Positions 23,992 through 36,896 of a stretch of DNA of 64,000 nucleotides are shown here, in pieces. A program made the position numbers and the translations under genes. Origin of the DNA: Inhella proteolytica. GTDB lineage: Bacteria > Pseudomonadota > Gammaproteobacteria > Burkholderiales > Burkholderiaceae_C. The number at the start of each line of letters is the position of its first letter. The first letter of the stretch is position 1. The notes beneath the pieces were generated by a model. The model made no database searches. It was not told the DNA's origin and saw only the letters and a list, made by a program, of their open reading frames with translations. The stretch covers positions 310,001-374,000 of the forward strand of contig NZ_JAEDAK010000002.1 in the NCBI RefSeq assembly GCF_016093275.1, read 5' to 3'.

Positions 23992-25188
23992 TTAACGGCT
24001 GGCGGCCGAGGCTGGGGCCGAAGCCGGGCCGGTCCAGGGCACGGGCTTGACCGGCGCGCCGGGCACGAACATCTTCTGGAAGCCATCGACGATGACCTGC
24101 TCGCCGGGCTTCAGGCCGTCGAGCACCACCCACTGATTGCCCTGGCTGCCGCCGAGCTTGACCGGGCGCGGTTGCGGCTTGTTGTCGGCGCCCACCACCA
24201 GCACCGTGTCGCCCTGGCTGCCGCGCGTCACCGCCTGCTGCGGCAGCAGCAGGCCGGCGGGCAGCTCGGCCTGGCTCAAACGCACGCGCACGAACTGGCC
24301 GGGCAGCAGCTGGCCCTGGCCGTTCGGCACTTCGGCGCGCAGCTGCACCTGGCCGGTGCCGGGGTCCACGCTCAGGTCGGTGAAGAGCAGCTTGCCGGGC
24401 TCCTTGGCCTCCTGGCCGTTGTCCAGCAGCACGCGCACCTGGGCAGCGTCCTTGCCGGCGGCGCGCAGCTGGCCGGCGGCAAGGGCCTGGCGCAGCGCCT
24501 GCACCTCGTTGGCGCTCTGGGTGAAGTTGACGTAGACCTTGTCGGTCTGCTGGATCAGGGCCAGCTGGGTGGCCTCGGCAGCGCTGACCAGCGCGCCTTC
24601 GGTCACCAGCGCGCGGCCGATGCGCCCGGCGATGGGCGCCTTGACGGCCGCGTAGTCCAGGTTCAGGCGCGCGGTTTGCACCGCCGCCTTGGCGGCCGCC
24701 ACATCGGCTTCGGCCGCCTTGGCCGCGGCCACGGAGGCCAGGTATTCCTGCTGGCTGATGGCCTTGGCCTCCACCAGGGGCTTGTTGCGTTCGGCCTGCG
24801 CCACCGCCTGGGCCACATTGGCTTGCGCCTTGGCCAGCTGGGCCTGGGCAGCGTCCAGTGCGGCCTGGTAGGGCGCGGGGTCAATCTGGAACAGGGACTG
24901 GCCGGCGCGCACCTCGGCGCCTTCGGTGAACAGGCGCTTCTGCACCACGCCGTTCACGCGCGCCCGCACCTGGGCGGTGCGCAGGGCTTCCACCCGGCCG
25001 GGCAGCTCCACCTGCAGGTTCACCGCCTGCGGCTGCACCTGCAGCACGCCCACGGCGGGTGGCGGCATGCCGCCGCCCTGGGCCTGGGCGTTGCCGCCTT
25101 GCTGGCCGCAGGCGGCCAGCGCCAGCAGGGCGGGAAGGGAGAGCCAGAGCGGCCGCACCAGCGGCTTCTTGTTCGGGTGGGAAGGCAC
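23992..25188 (-). CDS. RND efflux periplasmic adaptor lipoprotein (MFP, AcrA/MexA family)
   Basis: A 398-residue membrane fusion protein. The GTG start gives a lipoprotein signal (LWLSLPALLALAACGQQ) and is preceded by an AAAGGAA ribosome-binding site; the frame is open further upstream across the operator, but that part would disrupt the signal peptide. The mature protein has PAVGVLQVQPQAVNLQVELPGRVEALRTAQVRARVNGVV (barrel-sandwich hybrid), a long coiled hairpin (QAALDAAQAQLAKAQANVAQAVAQAERNKPLV) and KAPIAGRIGRALVTEGALV. It bridges the pump and the outer-membrane channel. First gene of the efflux operon. Confidence 0.94.
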   Translation of the reverse strand: MPSHPNKKPLVRPLWLSLPALLALAACGQQGGNAQAQGGGMPPPAVGVLQVQPQAVNLQVELPGRVEALRTAQVRARVNGVVQKRLFTEGAEVRAGQSLFQIDPAPYQAALDAAQAQLAKAQANVAQAVAQAERNKPLVEAKAISQQEYLASVAAAKAAEADVAAAKAAVQTARLNLDYAAVKAPIAGRIGRALVTEGALVSAAEATQLALIQQTDKVYVNFTQSANEVQALRQALAAGQLRAAGKDAAQVRVLLDNGQEAKEPGKLLFTDLSVDPGTGQVQLRAEVPNGQGQLLPGQFVRVRLSQAELPAGLLLPQQAVTRGSQGDTVLVVGADNKPQPRPVKLGGSQGNQWVVLDGLKPGEQVIVDGFQKMFVPGAPVKPVPWTGPASAPASAASR

Positions 25189-25316
25189 AGGAATTCCTTT
25201 CGGGCGGCGCGTGGCACGCGGCAATGACAGCAGGGCTTGGCTCACCCGGCACGACGAAACAGGCACGGCCCTTTCGACACCACCCGGCGGCTTGGACTTG
25301 GGAAAGGCGCGCAGTC

Positions 25317-25340
25317 TACATACATGCACGAATGTATGTA
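25317..25340. promoter_or_regulatory. AcrR-type operator, 24-bp perfect palindrome
   Basis: Two 9-base arms, TACATACAT and ATGTATGTA, separated by 6 bases, lie between the divergent efflux adaptor and TetR genes, 23 bases before the regulator ATG. The arms and spacing are the same as those I recall for the Escherichia coli AcrR operator upstream of acrAB. The site is strikingly A/T-rich for this genome. It should let the TetR protein repress both the efflux operon and itself. Confidence 0.85.
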
Positions 25341-25362
25341 AGTGACTTTAGAATCTCCCTCC

Positions 25363-26055
25363 ATGGTGCGCAAAACCAAACAGGAAGCGCTGGAAACCCG
25401 GCAAAAGCTGCTCGACGCGGCCGAGCAGCTGTTCCACGCCCAGGGTGTTTCCCACACCTCGCTGCAAGACATCGCCAGCGCCACCGGCATGACCCGCGGC
25501 GCGGTGTACTGGCATTTCAAGAACAAGGCCGAGCTCTTCACGGCCATGATGGACCGCGCCACCCTGCCGCTGGAAGCCGCACCGCCCGAGGCCCCCTGCC
25601 TGCAGCAGCCCGGACTGGCCGCGCTGCGCTGGGGCCTGGTGCACCTGTTCCACCTGACGGCCCATTGCAGCCGCACCCGCCGCGTGTTCGAGATCGCGCT
25701 GCAGAAAATGGAGTTCAGCGGCGAGTTGGCGGCCCTGTCGCAGCGCAAGGCCGAAGCCCACCAGCGCTGGGTGGAGCGCCACCAGAGCAACCTGGAGGGC
25801 GCCGTGCGTGCCGGCCAACTGCCCGCCAGCCTGGACACGCGCCAGGCGGCCATCGGCCTGGTGGCCCTGTGCCACGGCCTGCTGCACCAATGGCTGCTGC
25901 AGCCCAGTACCTTCGACCTCACGCAGGTGGGCGAGGCCGCCACCGAGTCCTATCTGCAAGGCCTGGCGCACCAGGGCGCCAGCCTGCTGCCGGCCATTCC
26001 ACCGGCCGAGCGCGCGCGCCTGCTGGCCTGCGTGCAGGCCCAGGCCCCCGCCTAA
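25363..26055 (+). CDS. TetR/AcrR family repressor of the adjacent efflux operon
   Basis: A 230-residue regulator. The N-terminal HTH domain is typical ([51 protein letters not shown]) and the C-terminal ligand domain resembles AcrR/TtgR/MexL-type efflux regulators ([23 protein letters not shown]). It is divergent from the RND operon, and a palindrome matching the AcrR operator lies just upstream, so local control of the pump is well supported. The start used is the Met before VRKTKQEAL; a GTG seven codons earlier is possible. The inducer is unknown but is probably a pump substrate. Confidence 0.93.
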   Translation: MVRKTKQEALETRQKLLDAAEQLFHAQGVSHTSLQDIASATGMTRGAVYWHFKNKAELFTAMMDRATLPLEAAPPEAPCLQQPGLAALRWGLVHLFHLTAHCSRTRRVFEIALQKMEFSGELAALSQRKAEAHQRWVERHQSNLEGAVRAGQLPASLDTRQAAIGLVALCHGLLHQWLLQPSTFDLTQVGEAATESYLQGLAHQGASLLPAIPPAERARLLACVQAQAPA

Positions 26056-26161
26056 GCCCCAACTAAGCACGCCACAAGCCCCGCCAAAGCACAGGGGCAT
26101 GCACCGGAACGGCCGGCGCCCAACGACAATTGCGGGTTTGCCCGAAAGCCAAGGCCCCACC

Positions 26162-28510
<2,349 letters not shown>

Positions 28511-28584
28511 ACCCGGGGAATGCGGCCCCTTGGCCGCCGCATGAACTGGCGCATACTCCAACGAACCGTCCGTAACACGCCAGC

Positions 28585-30831
28585 ATGTCCGACCTCTCTC
28601 CGTCCTCTGACGCGCGGCTCGATCCCGACGACGATGTGCTCGAACTCATCGACGAGCACGATGCCCACGCGGACGAGCACGCCGGCGCGCCCTGGCGGGT
28701 GCTGATCGTCGACGACGACAGCGACGTCCACAAGGCCACCGAACTGGCCATGCAAGGCCTGCTGATCGAAGGCCGCAAACTCGAGTTCCTGCACGCCAGC
28801 TCGGCCGCCCAGGCGCGCGAGCTGCTGGCCCGCGAACCGAACCTGGCCGTGGCCCTGCTCGACGTGGTGATGGAGAGCGAGGACGCCGGCCTGCAGCTGG
28901 TGCGCCATATGCGCGCCGACGCCTGCCACGACGCCACCCGCATCGTGCTGCGCACCGGCCAGCCCGGCTACGCGCCCGAGATCGAGACGGTGCGCTCGCT
29001 CGACATCAACGACTACAAAACCAAGAGCGAGCTGACGCGCACGCGCCTCTACACGGTGCTCACCGCCGCCATCCGCTCCTACAAGCAGATCTGCGAGCTG
29101 CAGGTCGGCCGCCGCGGGGTCTCGCGCATCCTGCAGGCCGCCAACGAGCTGAGCCAGATCCGCACCCTGCCCCGCTTTGCCGAGTGCGCGCTCGAACACC
29201 TGTGTGGCCTGTTCGAGAGCCCGCCCGCCGGCTTGGTGTGCGTGCAGCACCGCTCGGACGCCGTCGAGCAGGCTCGCATCGTCGGCGCGCTCGGGCCCTT
29301 CGCCGAACTGATGGGCGCCAGCCTCAGCCTGCTGGATGCCGGCGCGAGCCGGGACGCCATCGAACGCAGCTTCGGCTTCGGCCAGCCGCATATCGGAAAC
29401 CCGCTCACCCTGCACTTCCGGCTCTCCAATGAGCGCAGTCTGGTGATGCACGCCCTGCTCACCCGCGAGCCCGACGAGGCCGAGCTGCCCCTGCTGCACA
29501 CCTTCAGCTCCACCGTGGCCATCGGCTTCGACAACGTGGCCATGTACGGCCAGTTGCTCGACCACGCCTACAACGACCAGCTGCTGCAGCTGCCGAATCG
29601 CAACCGCTTCATCGAGCTGCTGGAAAAGCATCTGCAGGCGCCCGAGGGTCTGTCGCTGGCGCTGATCGACATCGACGACTTCTCCGACATCAACGACGCC
29701 TTCGGCCACCGCTTTGGCGACCAGGTGCTGCAGGCCGTGGCCGCGCGCCTGACCGAGCAGTTGGGCGAACGGGCCGAGATGGCGCGCATCTCGGCCGACA
29801 CCTTCGGCCTGATGGGCCCGACCGAGCGCATCAATGCCGAGGGCGTGTCCGGCGTCTTCACGGAACCCTTCAATGTGGCCGGCGAACGGCTCCAGCTCTC
29901 CGCCACCACCGGCCTGGTGAACCTGGCCGACAGCAGCGCGCTGGGCTCGGAGCTGCTGCTTGACGCCCACATTGCACTCAAGCGCGCCAAGCTGATGCAC
30001 CGCGGGGCGGCCCAGTACTTCAGCGCCGAAATGGGTGTGGACGCGCGCGAGCGCTTCAAGCTGCTCAAGGGCCTGCGCGCCAGCTTCGAGGCGCGCCGCC
30101 TCTTCGTCGTCTACCAGCCCCAGGTGCACCTGCCCACCCGCAAGGTGGTCGGCGCCGAGGCGCTGCTGCGCTGGCGCAATGAGGAAGGCAAGTTCGTTCC
30201 GCCCGACCAGTTCATCCCGCTGGCCGAGCAGAGCGGGCTGATCATCTCCATCGGCGAGTTCGTGCTGCGCACCGCCTGCTTCCAGGTCGCCCGCCTGCGC
30301 GAGCTCGGCTATATGGACTTCCGCATGGCGGTCAATATCTCGCTGGCCCAGTTCCGCCATCCGCACTTCATTCCCACCCTGCAAGCAGCGATGCGCGACG
30401 CCGAGGTGCCGGGCGACGCGCTGGAGCTGGAGATCACCGAATCCATGGCCATGGAAGACGTGGACATGGTGCTGCACGTGCTGGCCGACATCCGCGCCAC
30501 CGGCGCCACCGTCGCCATCGACGACTTCGGCACCGGCTTCTCCAGCTTGAGCCAGCTGCGCCAGCTGCAGGTCGAACGCCTGAAGATCGACCGCGCCTTC
30601 GTTCAGGAGGCCCAGAGCTCAGCCGCCGGCTCCACCATCGCCGCCATGGTCGTCAACCTGGGCCGCAGCCTGGGCATGCAGGTGCTGGCCGAAGGCATCG
30701 AGACCGAGGAACAGGCCGCCCAGCTGGTGGCCCTGGGCTGCCACGAAGGCCAGGGCTATCTGTTCGCCCGTCCGATGCCGGGTGAGCTGTTGGAAGGCTG
30801 GATGGCGCAGAGTAACCGCGCGCCGGAATAG
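28585..30831 (+). CDS. response regulator REC-DUF3369-GGDEF(degenerate)-EAL protein
   Basis: A 748-residue c-di-GMP protein. An acidic N-terminus precedes a receiver domain (WRVLIVDDDSDVHKATELAM; phosphoacceptor Asp in ALLDVVMES, near residue 92; Lys in DYKTKSEL). A DUF3369 region follows (RSYKQICELQVGRRGVSRILQAANELSQIR), then a GGDEF-like domain (NRNRFIELLEKHL, DIDDFSDINDAFGHRFGDQVL) whose signature is replaced by ISADTFGL, so it cannot be a cyclase. The EAL domain is intact (GAEALLRWR, LELEITESMAMED, DDFGTGFSSL, KIDRAFV, AEGIETEEQ), predicting phosphodiesterase activity controlled by phosphorylation. No cognate histidine kinase is adjacent. Confidence 0.93.
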   Translation: MSDLSPSSDARLDPDDDVLELIDEHDAHADEHAGAPWRVLIVDDDSDVHKATELAMQGLLIEGRKLEFLHASSAAQARELLAREPNLAVALLDVVMESEDAGLQLVRHMRADACHDATRIVLRTGQPGYAPEIETVRSLDINDYKTKSELTRTRLYTVLTAAIRSYKQICELQVGRRGVSRILQAANELSQIRTLPRFAECALEHLCGLFESPPAGLVCVQHRSDAVEQARIVGALGPFAELMGASLSLLDAGASRDAIERSFGFGQPHIGNPLTLHFRLSNERSLVMHALLTREPDEAELPLLHTFSSTVAIGFDNVAMYGQLLDHAYNDQLLQLPNRNRFIELLEKHLQAPEGLSLALIDIDDFSDINDAFGHRFGDQVLQAVAARLTEQLGERAEMARISADTFGLMGPTERINAEGVSGVFTEPFNVAGERLQLSATTGLVNLADSSALGSELLLDAHIALKRAKLMHRGAAQYFSAEMGVDARERFKLLKGLRASFEARRLFVVYQPQVHLPTRKVVGAEALLRWRNEEGKFVPPDQFIPLAEQSGLIISIGEFVLRTACFQVARLRELGYMDFRMAVNISLAQFRHPHFIPTLQAAMRDAEVPGDALELEITESMAMEDVDMVLHVLADIRATGATVAIDDFGTGFSSLSQLRQLQVERLKIDRAFVQEAQSSAAGSTIAAMVVNLGRSLGMQVLAEGIETEEQAAQLVALGCHEGQGYLFARPMPGELLEGWMAQSNRAPE

Positions 30832-30855
30832 GCCCACCGCTCAAATCTGACCGGG

Positions 30856-31716
30856 TCAAACGGTCTGGCGCCCCACGTGGAGCACCAGGCTGCGCCGGGT
30901 GCGCTGCCAGTCCGTGATCGGCACTCCGCCATGCACGGTGGCCGCATGAAGCACGACCAGCTGACCGGCTCTCAGGGTCTGGATGACGGGCGCAATGGCC
31001 GCTCGGGCCAGTTCCGCCTCCACATGGTCTAGATAAGCGCGCGCCTGCGCTGAATCAGGATCGGTGTCCGCGAGGAGCAGACTGCCCCCGCCGGCATCAA
31101 AGCCGCGCAAGCGCCGGTGCGAACCCGGAAAAACGGTCAGCGCGCCGTTGCCCGCATCCGCGTCCTCCAGCGCAAGCCACAGCGTGAGCAGCGCCCCCGG
31201 CGCCGGGATCGGTGCATAGGGCATGTCCGCGTGCGGTCTGGCCTGCGAGCCGCGGTAGAAATACGAGCACTTCAACAGCTGCGGCTCGGCCCCGACCAGA
31301 CAGGCCATCCAGGCCTGCAGCTGCGGGTGCGCCACCAGCTCGGCCAGCGCGAGCAGCTGCTGCTGGGCATTGACCAGGCGCCAGCTCAGCGGCACCCGTT
31401 GCGCCTCGAGCTCCAGCAGCTCGGCCCAGTCCAGGGAGCGCCCCAGACTGTCGCTGTCGATCTGCACGCTCAAGCCTTGAGCGGCGGCCTCGCGCCAAGC
31501 TGCATCAACCGCGTCGGCGCTGTGTTGCAGCAGGTTCAAGCGGGTCTTGAACCAGCCCTGCTCATGCAGTGCCAGCAGGCCCGCGCGCTGCTCAGCGGTG
31601 GCCGTTGCGAAGCGCGGATCGGACTGCCAACCCGGCCGGTCATACCAGGCCAATTGCTCTGGCCGCAGCCCTGCCCCAACCCAGGGCTGCGCGCCAATCT
31701 CGGCAACCGCGTTCAA
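30856..31716 (-). CDS. phytanoyl-CoA dioxygenase (PhyH) family protein
   Basis: A 286-residue Fe(II)/2-oxoglutarate dioxygenase. The metal triad is visible: RPHADMPYAPI (HxD, near residue 162) and the distal His in VVLHAATVHGG, followed by RTRRSLVLHVG, where an Arg would hold 2-oxoglutarate. The core GALLTLWLALEDADAGNGALTVFPGSHRR is classic PhyH. The start appears to be TTG, forming a TTGA overlap with the liuE stop, so translation is coupled to hydroxymethylglutaryl-CoA lyase. It may hydroxylate a CoA ester or small amino-acid-like molecule; the substrate is not evident. Last gene of the long minus-strand run, converging on the EAL gene. Confidence 0.85.
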   Translation of the reverse strand: MNAVAEIGAQPWVGAGLRPEQLAWYDRPGWQSDPRFATATAEQRAGLLALHEQGWFKTRLNLLQHSADAVDAAWREAAAQGLSVQIDSDSLGRSLDWAELLELEAQRVPLSWRLVNAQQQLLALAELVAHPQLQAWMACLVGAEPQLLKCSYFYRGSQARPHADMPYAPIPAPGALLTLWLALEDADAGNGALTVFPGSHRRLRGFDAGGGSLLLADTDPDSAQARAYLDHVEAELARAAIAPVIQTLRAGQLVVLHAATVHGGVPITDWQRTRRSLVLHVGRQTV

Positions 31717-32621
31717 GCTTGACGCTTGGCGAGCAGCGCCCGCGCCACCCGGGACACCGGCGGCCGGCCCAGTACCTTGCTGATGAACGCGGCCGCGTCC
31801 ACCAGCGCTTCAATGTCCACACCGGTCTCGATGCCCAGCCCGTTCAGCATGAACACCACGTCCTCGGTGGCCACATTGCCGGTGGCGCCCTTGGCGTAAG
31901 GGCAGCCGCCCAGACCGCCGACGCTGGCGTCAAAGGTGGCCACGCCCAGCTCCAGGCTGGCGTAGACATTGGCCAGCGCCTGTCCGTAGGTGTCGTGGTA
32001 GTGGCCGCTGACCTCCGCGAGCGGAAAGTGCTTCAGCGCCCGCTCCAGCGCCGCCTGCACCCGGCGCGGCGTGCCCACGCCGATGGTGTCGCTCACGCCC
32101 AGGTGGTCGACGCCGATCGCCTTCAACTGCGCCGCGACGCGGTCCACCTGGTCGGGGTGGATCTCGCCCTCGTAAGGGCAACCGAGCGCGCAGCTCAGCG
32201 CTGCCCGCACCTTGATGCCGCGCGCCTTGGCCTCCGCCACCACCGGCGCAAAGCGCTCGATGCTCTCAGCGATCGAGCAGTTGATGTTCTTCTGCGTGAA
32301 GGCCTCGCTGGCCGCGGTGAAGACGACGATCTCGTCGGGTTTCAGGGGCAGTGCGGCCTCCAGGCCCTTGGCGTTGGGCACCAGCACGGCGTAGGCCACA
32401 TCGGGGCGGCGCGCGATGCCGCGCATCACCTCGACGTTGTCGCCCATCTGCGGTACCCATTTGGGGCTGACGAAGCTGGTGGCCTCGAGGCGGCGGATGC
32501 CGGCCTCCTGCAGGCGCTGGATCAGCTCCACCTTGTGCTCGGTGGCCACGGTCTGCTTCTCGTTCTGCAGACCGTCGCGCGGGCCGACGTCGCAGAGGGT
32601 GACTTGGCTGGGCAAGCTCAT
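31713..32621 (-). CDS. liuE: hydroxymethylglutaryl-CoA lyase
   Basis: A 302-residue TIM-barrel lyase that cleaves 3-hydroxy-3-methylglutaryl-CoA to acetyl-CoA and acetoacetate, the last step of leucine degradation. The signature opening VTLCDVGPRDGLQNEKQTV carries the metal and substrate residues, SGHYHDTYGQAL supplies the metal-binding His pair, and GGLGGCPYAKGATGNVATED contains the catalytic Cys loop. Length is normal (also named mvaB). It lies in the cluster holding both methylcrotonyl-CoA carboxylase subunits and the methylglutaconyl-CoA hydratase. Confidence 0.95.
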   Translation of the reverse strand: MSLPSQVTLCDVGPRDGLQNEKQTVATEHKVELIQRLQEAGIRRLEATSFVSPKWVPQMGDNVEVMRGIARRPDVAYAVLVPNAKGLEAALPLKPDEIVVFTAASEAFTQKNINCSIAESIERFAPVVAEAKARGIKVRAALSCALGCPYEGEIHPDQVDRVAAQLKAIGVDHLGVSDTIGVGTPRRVQAALERALKHFPLAEVSGHYHDTYGQALANVYASLELGVATFDASVGGLGGCPYAKGATGNVATEDVVFMLNGLGIETGVDIEALVDAAAFISKVLGRPPVSRVARALLAKRQA

Positions 32622-32650
32622 ATCAATTCGAAACTTGAACGGTCAGGTTG

Positions 32651-33085
32651 TTAGCACCACCAGCGATACCGGCGCTTGTTTTCGCGATGAAGGTCGAGGT
32701 CATCCGTGAATGTGTGCTTCTTGTACCCCTGACCAAACCATGTCGCCCAGAGAACACACAGGCCAATCAAAAGCAGAAACACACTCTCGCCAGGGCCGAA
32801 CGGGCCTTTGACAAAGGCGACTCCAGCCCCCGCCACCATCGCCCCGCCAAAGAAAATTCCGAGTGTTCTACGAAAAATCATCCATGCAAAGGCAAGCGAG
32901 CGCTCTGTACGGCTGGGCGGCTTAGATCTATCGCGGGTCGCAAAGTAAAAGGGGATGCAGAGCAAGACGGCAGCCACGCCGCAAACAATGATCGAAGCCT
33001 TATTCACCCCATTGCGTGCAAGCAGCAGGCCGAAAAGCACACAAGCGACGATCCAGAAGGTTGTCCATTGTTCTCGCGGGTACAT
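32651..33085 (-). CDS. small hypothetical membrane protein inside the leucine cluster
   Basis: About 144 residues. Four hydrophobic helices are visible (FWIVACVLFGLLLARNG, ASIIVCGVAAVLLCIPFYFA, LGIFFGGAMVAGAGVAFV, SVFLLLIGLCVLWATWFG) with a polar C-terminus rich in His, Arg and Asp (KKHTFTDDLDLHRENKRRYRW). Codon use is clearly more A/T-rich than in the flanking liuD and liuE genes. The ATG follows the liuD stop by 2 bases; a TTG two codons upstream would overlap it. I do not recognise the family. It looks like a later insertion into the operon that kept the flanking genes on one strand. Confidence 0.6.
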   Translation of the reverse strand: MYPREQWTTFWIVACVLFGLLLARNGVNKASIIVCGVAAVLLCIPFYFATRDRSKPPSRTERSLAFAWMIFRRTLGIFFGGAMVAGAGVAFVKGPFGPGESVFLLLIGLCVLWATWFGQGYKKHTFTDDLDLHRENKRRYRWWC

Positions 33086-33087
33086 CG

Positions 33088-35082
<1,995 letters not shown>

Positions 35083-35101
35083 GTGGGGCTCCAAAGTGGC
35101 G

Positions 35102-35126
35102 GCGGCGCCCCTCGTGAGGGCGCCGC
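35102..35126 (-). terminator. GC-rich hairpin between metallopeptidase and liuD genes
   Basis: Arms GCGGCGCCC and GGGCGCCGC enclose a CTC/GAG extension, giving a stem of about 11 pairs in the 80-base spacer. There is no T-run after it on the minus strand, only ACTTTGG, so it may attenuate or separate transcription rather than end it fully. Confidence 0.35.
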
Positions 35127-35162
35127 GATCATGGCGCGCAGTATCGGTGTTGCGGCCCTGAA

Positions 35163-36869
35163 TCAGCCCGCCGGAATGCCCCAGCGTTGCAGGGCATCGG
35201 GGCGCAGCTTGACGAGGACGCGCAGCGGGCGCGGCGGGAATTCCCCGGAGCAGGCCAGCTCCGAGGACGGGCCATCGGCATAGTCCACCCGGATCGTGTC
35301 GCCCTGGGCGCAAGCCGCCTGCACCGCGTCCCACGCTTCGAGCGGGCGCTCCATCAGCGGCAGGCCTTGCAGGGCCACCGCCATCTGGCCCAGGCGCAGG
35401 GTCTTGCAGATCGGCCCGGTCTCCAGCTTGAAACCCTGCCGCAGCCCGTGGTAGCTGGCGGCCCCGCCGCAGTCCATGTTCATGGTGCGGCGAACCCAAT
35501 GAGCCGCCTGGGTGCGGCGGGTCAACTCGTCGAGTTCCTCGCTGCGGTCCACCGGGCGCACATCCGCCAGCTCCAGGGCCTGCAGGGCCTGGGTGAATCC
35601 CGCACCAAAGGGCTGGCCGCGGTCGTTCAGCAGGCGCCCCAGCGCGCCGGGTTGATCGCCCTCAGCCCAGGCCACGAGGCGGGCAGCATCCAGATGCCCG
35701 CTGCCGGCATGCAGGCTGGCCAGCCGTCGCAAGGGCGACTCGGCCGCGGGCTGGCGCTGGGTTTGCAAGGCCTGGGCCAACTGCATCAGGCTGAGGCCAC
35801 AGGAATATTCCGTGCCGTCGCGCCGGCCGCCCGTCAGCGCGGCCATCGCCATCTCGCCGCGCGCGGCCAGGCAGCTGTTCAGCGCGCCCTGCACCCGCGC
35901 CCGCATCTGCGCCGGCGTCATCTGGCCCTCTTGGGTCTGCTGCACCAAGGCCATCCATTCGGCATGCCCTTCGTGCAACCAGGGCTGCGCATCGTCGGAG
36001 CTGTACAGACCCTTGTTCCACCAATGCCCGACCTCGTGCGCGATGAAATGGGAGAAGTCCTCGTTGGACATCGTGGCGGCATCGCGCGGGAGGCGCAGCC
36101 GCATCATCTGGCCCGGTGTGGTGTCGCCGTGGTAGCCCGGCGATTCGGACAGAGTCACCACCACGGCGCCGGTGTGCGGCAGGGTCCGACCATAGGCTTG
36201 ACCATAAGCCTGCAGGGTGCCGAGCAGTCGCTCGCGCACGAAGGCGGCGCGCGCGGCGCCGAGGCCACCGTCCAAGGCCAGCCAGGCCGGACCTTGGCGC
36301 TCCGCAGCACGACGCCCGAGGTAGACGTACTCAGCGATACCGATGCGCTTTTGCTGCTCCCAGCCACTGTGCTGCAGCTCCTGATCGACCTCGGCGGCCG
36401 GAATCCGCAACTCGACCAGGGCGCGATGGGCGCGCCCACGCTGCAGGACATGGGGCGCAACCCAGCGCCAGCGCAGCTCGGTGCCCGGCAGCAGCACGGC
36501 GTAATGCCCGGTGTGCAGCAGCACGCCCGAGCCATCGCTCTGTGGCTGCGCCGGCTCATAGGTGGCGTAGGCGCCCAGCACCCGGGGCCGCACACGCAGG
36601 GTGGCAGCGCGGCAACCCGGCTGGATGCGCAGCGCGCTGGGGCCGAGCTCGGTGCAGGCATCGCCCGCTTCGGCCATGAGCTGGCGCCAGGCCTCCTGTC
36701 CATGGGGGGTGGGCGGCCAGAAGGGCAGCTCCCGCACGCCGGTCGGGGGCTCGTAGCGCACCAACAGGCGGCCCTGGGCGTCCAGGCTGCCGGTGACCGT
36801 CAGGCTGGCGGCCTGCGTGGGCAAGACCAAGCCACAGGCTGCCAGCAGCAGCCCCAGGCACTTCCACAT
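35163..36869 (-). CDS. secreted gluzincin-type metallopeptidase-like protein
   Basis: A 568-residue protein with a signal peptide (MWKCLGLLLAACGLVLPTQAA). The central zinc site is clear: FSHFIAHEVGHWWNKGL (HExxH) followed about 20 residues later by WLHEGHAEWMAL, giving the third ligand Glu as in M1/M61 gluzincins. The N-terminal half is beta-rich and the C-terminal part has several Cys residues (MDCGGAASYHG, GPICKTL, ELACSG) that could form disulfides. No close family name is recognised, and the substrate is unknown. It is flanked by 26-base and 80-base gaps, looser than its neighbours, so it may be only loosely attached to the operon. Confidence 0.65.
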   Translation of the reverse strand: MWKCLGLLLAACGLVLPTQAASLTVTGSLDAQGRLLVRYEPPTGVRELPFWPPTPHGQEAWRQLMAEAGDACTELGPSALRIQPGCRAATLRVRPRVLGAYATYEPAQPQSDGSGVLLHTGHYAVLLPGTELRWRWVAPHVLQRGRAHRALVELRIPAAEVDQELQHSGWEQQKRIGIAEYVYLGRRAAERQGPAWLALDGGLGAARAAFVRERLLGTLQAYGQAYGRTLPHTGAVVVTLSESPGYHGDTTPGQMMRLRLPRDAATMSNEDFSHFIAHEVGHWWNKGLYSSDDAQPWLHEGHAEWMALVQQTQEGQMTPAQMRARVQGALNSCLAARGEMAMAALTGGRRDGTEYSCGLSLMQLAQALQTQRQPAAESPLRRLASLHAGSGHLDAARLVAWAEGDQPGALGRLLNDRGQPFGAGFTQALQALELADVRPVDRSEELDELTRRTQAAHWVRRTMNMDCGGAASYHGLRQGFKLETGPICKTLRLGQMAVALQGLPLMERPLEAWDAVQAACAQGDTIRVDYADGPSSELACSGEFPPRPLRVLVKLRPDALQRWGIPAG

Positions 36870-36896
36870 CGCTTGCTCCCTATGGGCGTATCGCCC

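Noticed and set aside
20753-23995. Open frame of over 1000 codons opposite the RND pump gene
   Set aside because: His/Gln/Ala/Arg-rich shadow translation; the minus-strand AcrB-type protein is unmistakable.
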